DNA of 32,067 nucleotides from Blastomyces gilchristii SLH14081. Taxonomy: Eukaryota > Ascomycota > Eurotiomycetes > Onygenales > Ajellomycetaceae. Both the position numbers and the translations under genes were made by a program. The notes beneath the pieces were generated by a model. The model was not told the DNA's origin and ran no database searches. It worked only from the letters and a program-made list of their open reading frames with translations. Below, piece by piece: positions 31,238 through 32,067 of this stretch (the stretch's first letter is position 1; every line of letters begins with the position of its first letter). The stretch is taken from the NCBI RefSeq assembly GCF_000003855.2, contig NW_003101654.1, positions 227,483 through 259,549 on the forward strand, given 5' to 3'.

Positions 31238-32067
31238 TTATTATTATTATTATTATTATTCTTCAATTATAGATGTATGCAGTCAGAGACTATGACATCT
31301 ATCTGAGAATTAAAAGTTCTCAGAGTTTTTCCTCTATCTATAAAGATAACTATCATACATTCATCAATTTCAGATATATAAAATCAGAAAATTCCAGCCC
31401 AGAATACAAAAACTGTTTACAAATTGCAGTGTTTTAACATCTTCTGATACTTTGAATTCATTTGACAATATCATAACAAAAGAAAAGAGAACACAGTCTT
31501 AAAGATAGACACATTAAATAGATAGATAGAAAAGAATAGAATGAAAAAAATAAAGTAAAATAAAGAGAGACTGTAATGAAACAAATTCTCAAAAGATAGT
31601 ATATAGCTGTTTTAACAGACTATATCTGATCAATTTTCTCCTCTTTATATTCAGATATTTCTGAATTCAGTCCTTTGCTTATAACTGCTTGAGTTTCTGA
31701 TAGAAAGTCTATTAAGTATTTAATTTCTGTCACAGTTGAGAATAAGAATCTCATATTTAATTGATTTAGATTATACTTCTCTTTCAATCTGACTCTGAGA
31801 CTATTGTATAATACACAGTGTATTACAATATACTCAGAATTTTCATTTGCATTGCAGAATGAGCATTCTATTGAATCAAATCTATCATCAAATCTTTGCA
31901 TATAAGATTTGACATAGTCATATTCTAGTTTTAACTGTATTATAAATGAGAATATTTTCTTTTTACATTTAATTAAACAAGATTTCCACTTGAGTTTTAT
32001 TTCAAATCTTGAATAATGTATACTCTTCTTTTATTTCTGTCAGCTTTTTATTTTACTTGTCTAAATA
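31238..32067 (-). mobile_element. LINE-D, minus strand, runs off the window
   Basis: A (TTA)n tail at about 31238-31260, then the LINE 3' UTR in reverse with the hairpin at 31303-31323, then ORF2. It is inserted into Gypsy-2b at a site whose empty form in Gypsy-2a reads TTGTAAAGTTATTATAT on the opposite strand (near 10360-10380). The tail thus joins a target already ending in TTATTAT. The other end is not in the window. Confidence 0.88.
31620..32067 (-). pseudogene. LINE-D ORF2 C-terminus with zinc motif, partial
   Basis: An open frame of 93 codons (31620-31901, minus) reads FDDRFDSIECSFCNAN, SEYIVIHCVLYNSLRVRL, LNQLNMRFLFS and ends EEKIDQI with TAG, the natural ORF2 stop also seen in LINE-F. 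The C-x2-C and H-x-x-x-C positions of the terminal zinc motif are present except that the family PEH reads SEY. Upstream, beyond 31901, the frame continues with stops toward RNase H and leaves the window. The methionine at 31901 is internal and not a start. Confidence 0.85.

Overview
This window looks like a repeat graveyard in a filamentous fungal genome, most likely an ascomycete. It is AT-rich and I found no host gene, tRNA or rRNA. Almost everything I can identify is a transposable element: Ty3/gypsy LTR retrotransposons, two of the three families with a chromodomain; a Tad1/I-like LINE with RNase H; and a 506-bp hAT-like MITE. Most reading frames are broken by stops, many of them TGA at positions where the family has tryptophan. 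CpG, GG and CC are scarce, while CA, TG, GA, TC, AG and CT are common. Where diverged copies can be compared (for example the two LTRs at 1416-1729 and 6857-7132), differences are mostly C-to-T or G-to-A at CpG or in C/G runs. This resembles repeat-induced point mutation (RIP), but without the CpA preference known from Neurospora. The taxon is an inference.

Layout. 1-835 is unassigned and holds a 160-163 bp tandem repeat plus a GC-richer, little-mutated island (356-835). From about 836 to 17176 lies one LINE copy (LINE-A, + strand) cut into three pieces by two LTR elements. Gypsy-1 (1416-7132, minus strand, target duplication TTTTG) sits in the RT region. Gypsy-2a (8467-15683, + strand, target duplication ACTAT, 268-base assembly gap) sits between RT and RNase H. 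Removing both restores a continuous LINE RT, RNase H and 3' UTR ending in a (TAA)n tail. Next comes an integrase-chromodomain relic of a third family (Gypsy-3, 17177-about 18400) and 2 kb without a call. Two nested 506-bp MITEs follow (20444-21463), each with a perfect 8-bp target duplication.

21472-25280 is a pile of LINE pieces: LINE-B (minus), LINE-F (+, inserted into LINE-B with a 15-bp duplication), LINE-C (minus) and an ORF1 piece (+). From 25281 to 31237 a second copy of the Gypsy-2 family (Gypsy-2b) lies on the minus strand. It carries a third MITE and is cut at its RT by another minus-strand LINE (LINE-D), which runs off the window.

The genes here do not work together as a host pathway. 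The window is a stratified record of insertion, and of mutation that seems to spare the outer edges of some LTRs. The points most worth following are the mutation context, the sharp edges between mutated and intact sequence, the conserved LINE 3' hairpin, the MITE family, and an unexplained region downstream of pol in the Gypsy-2 family.
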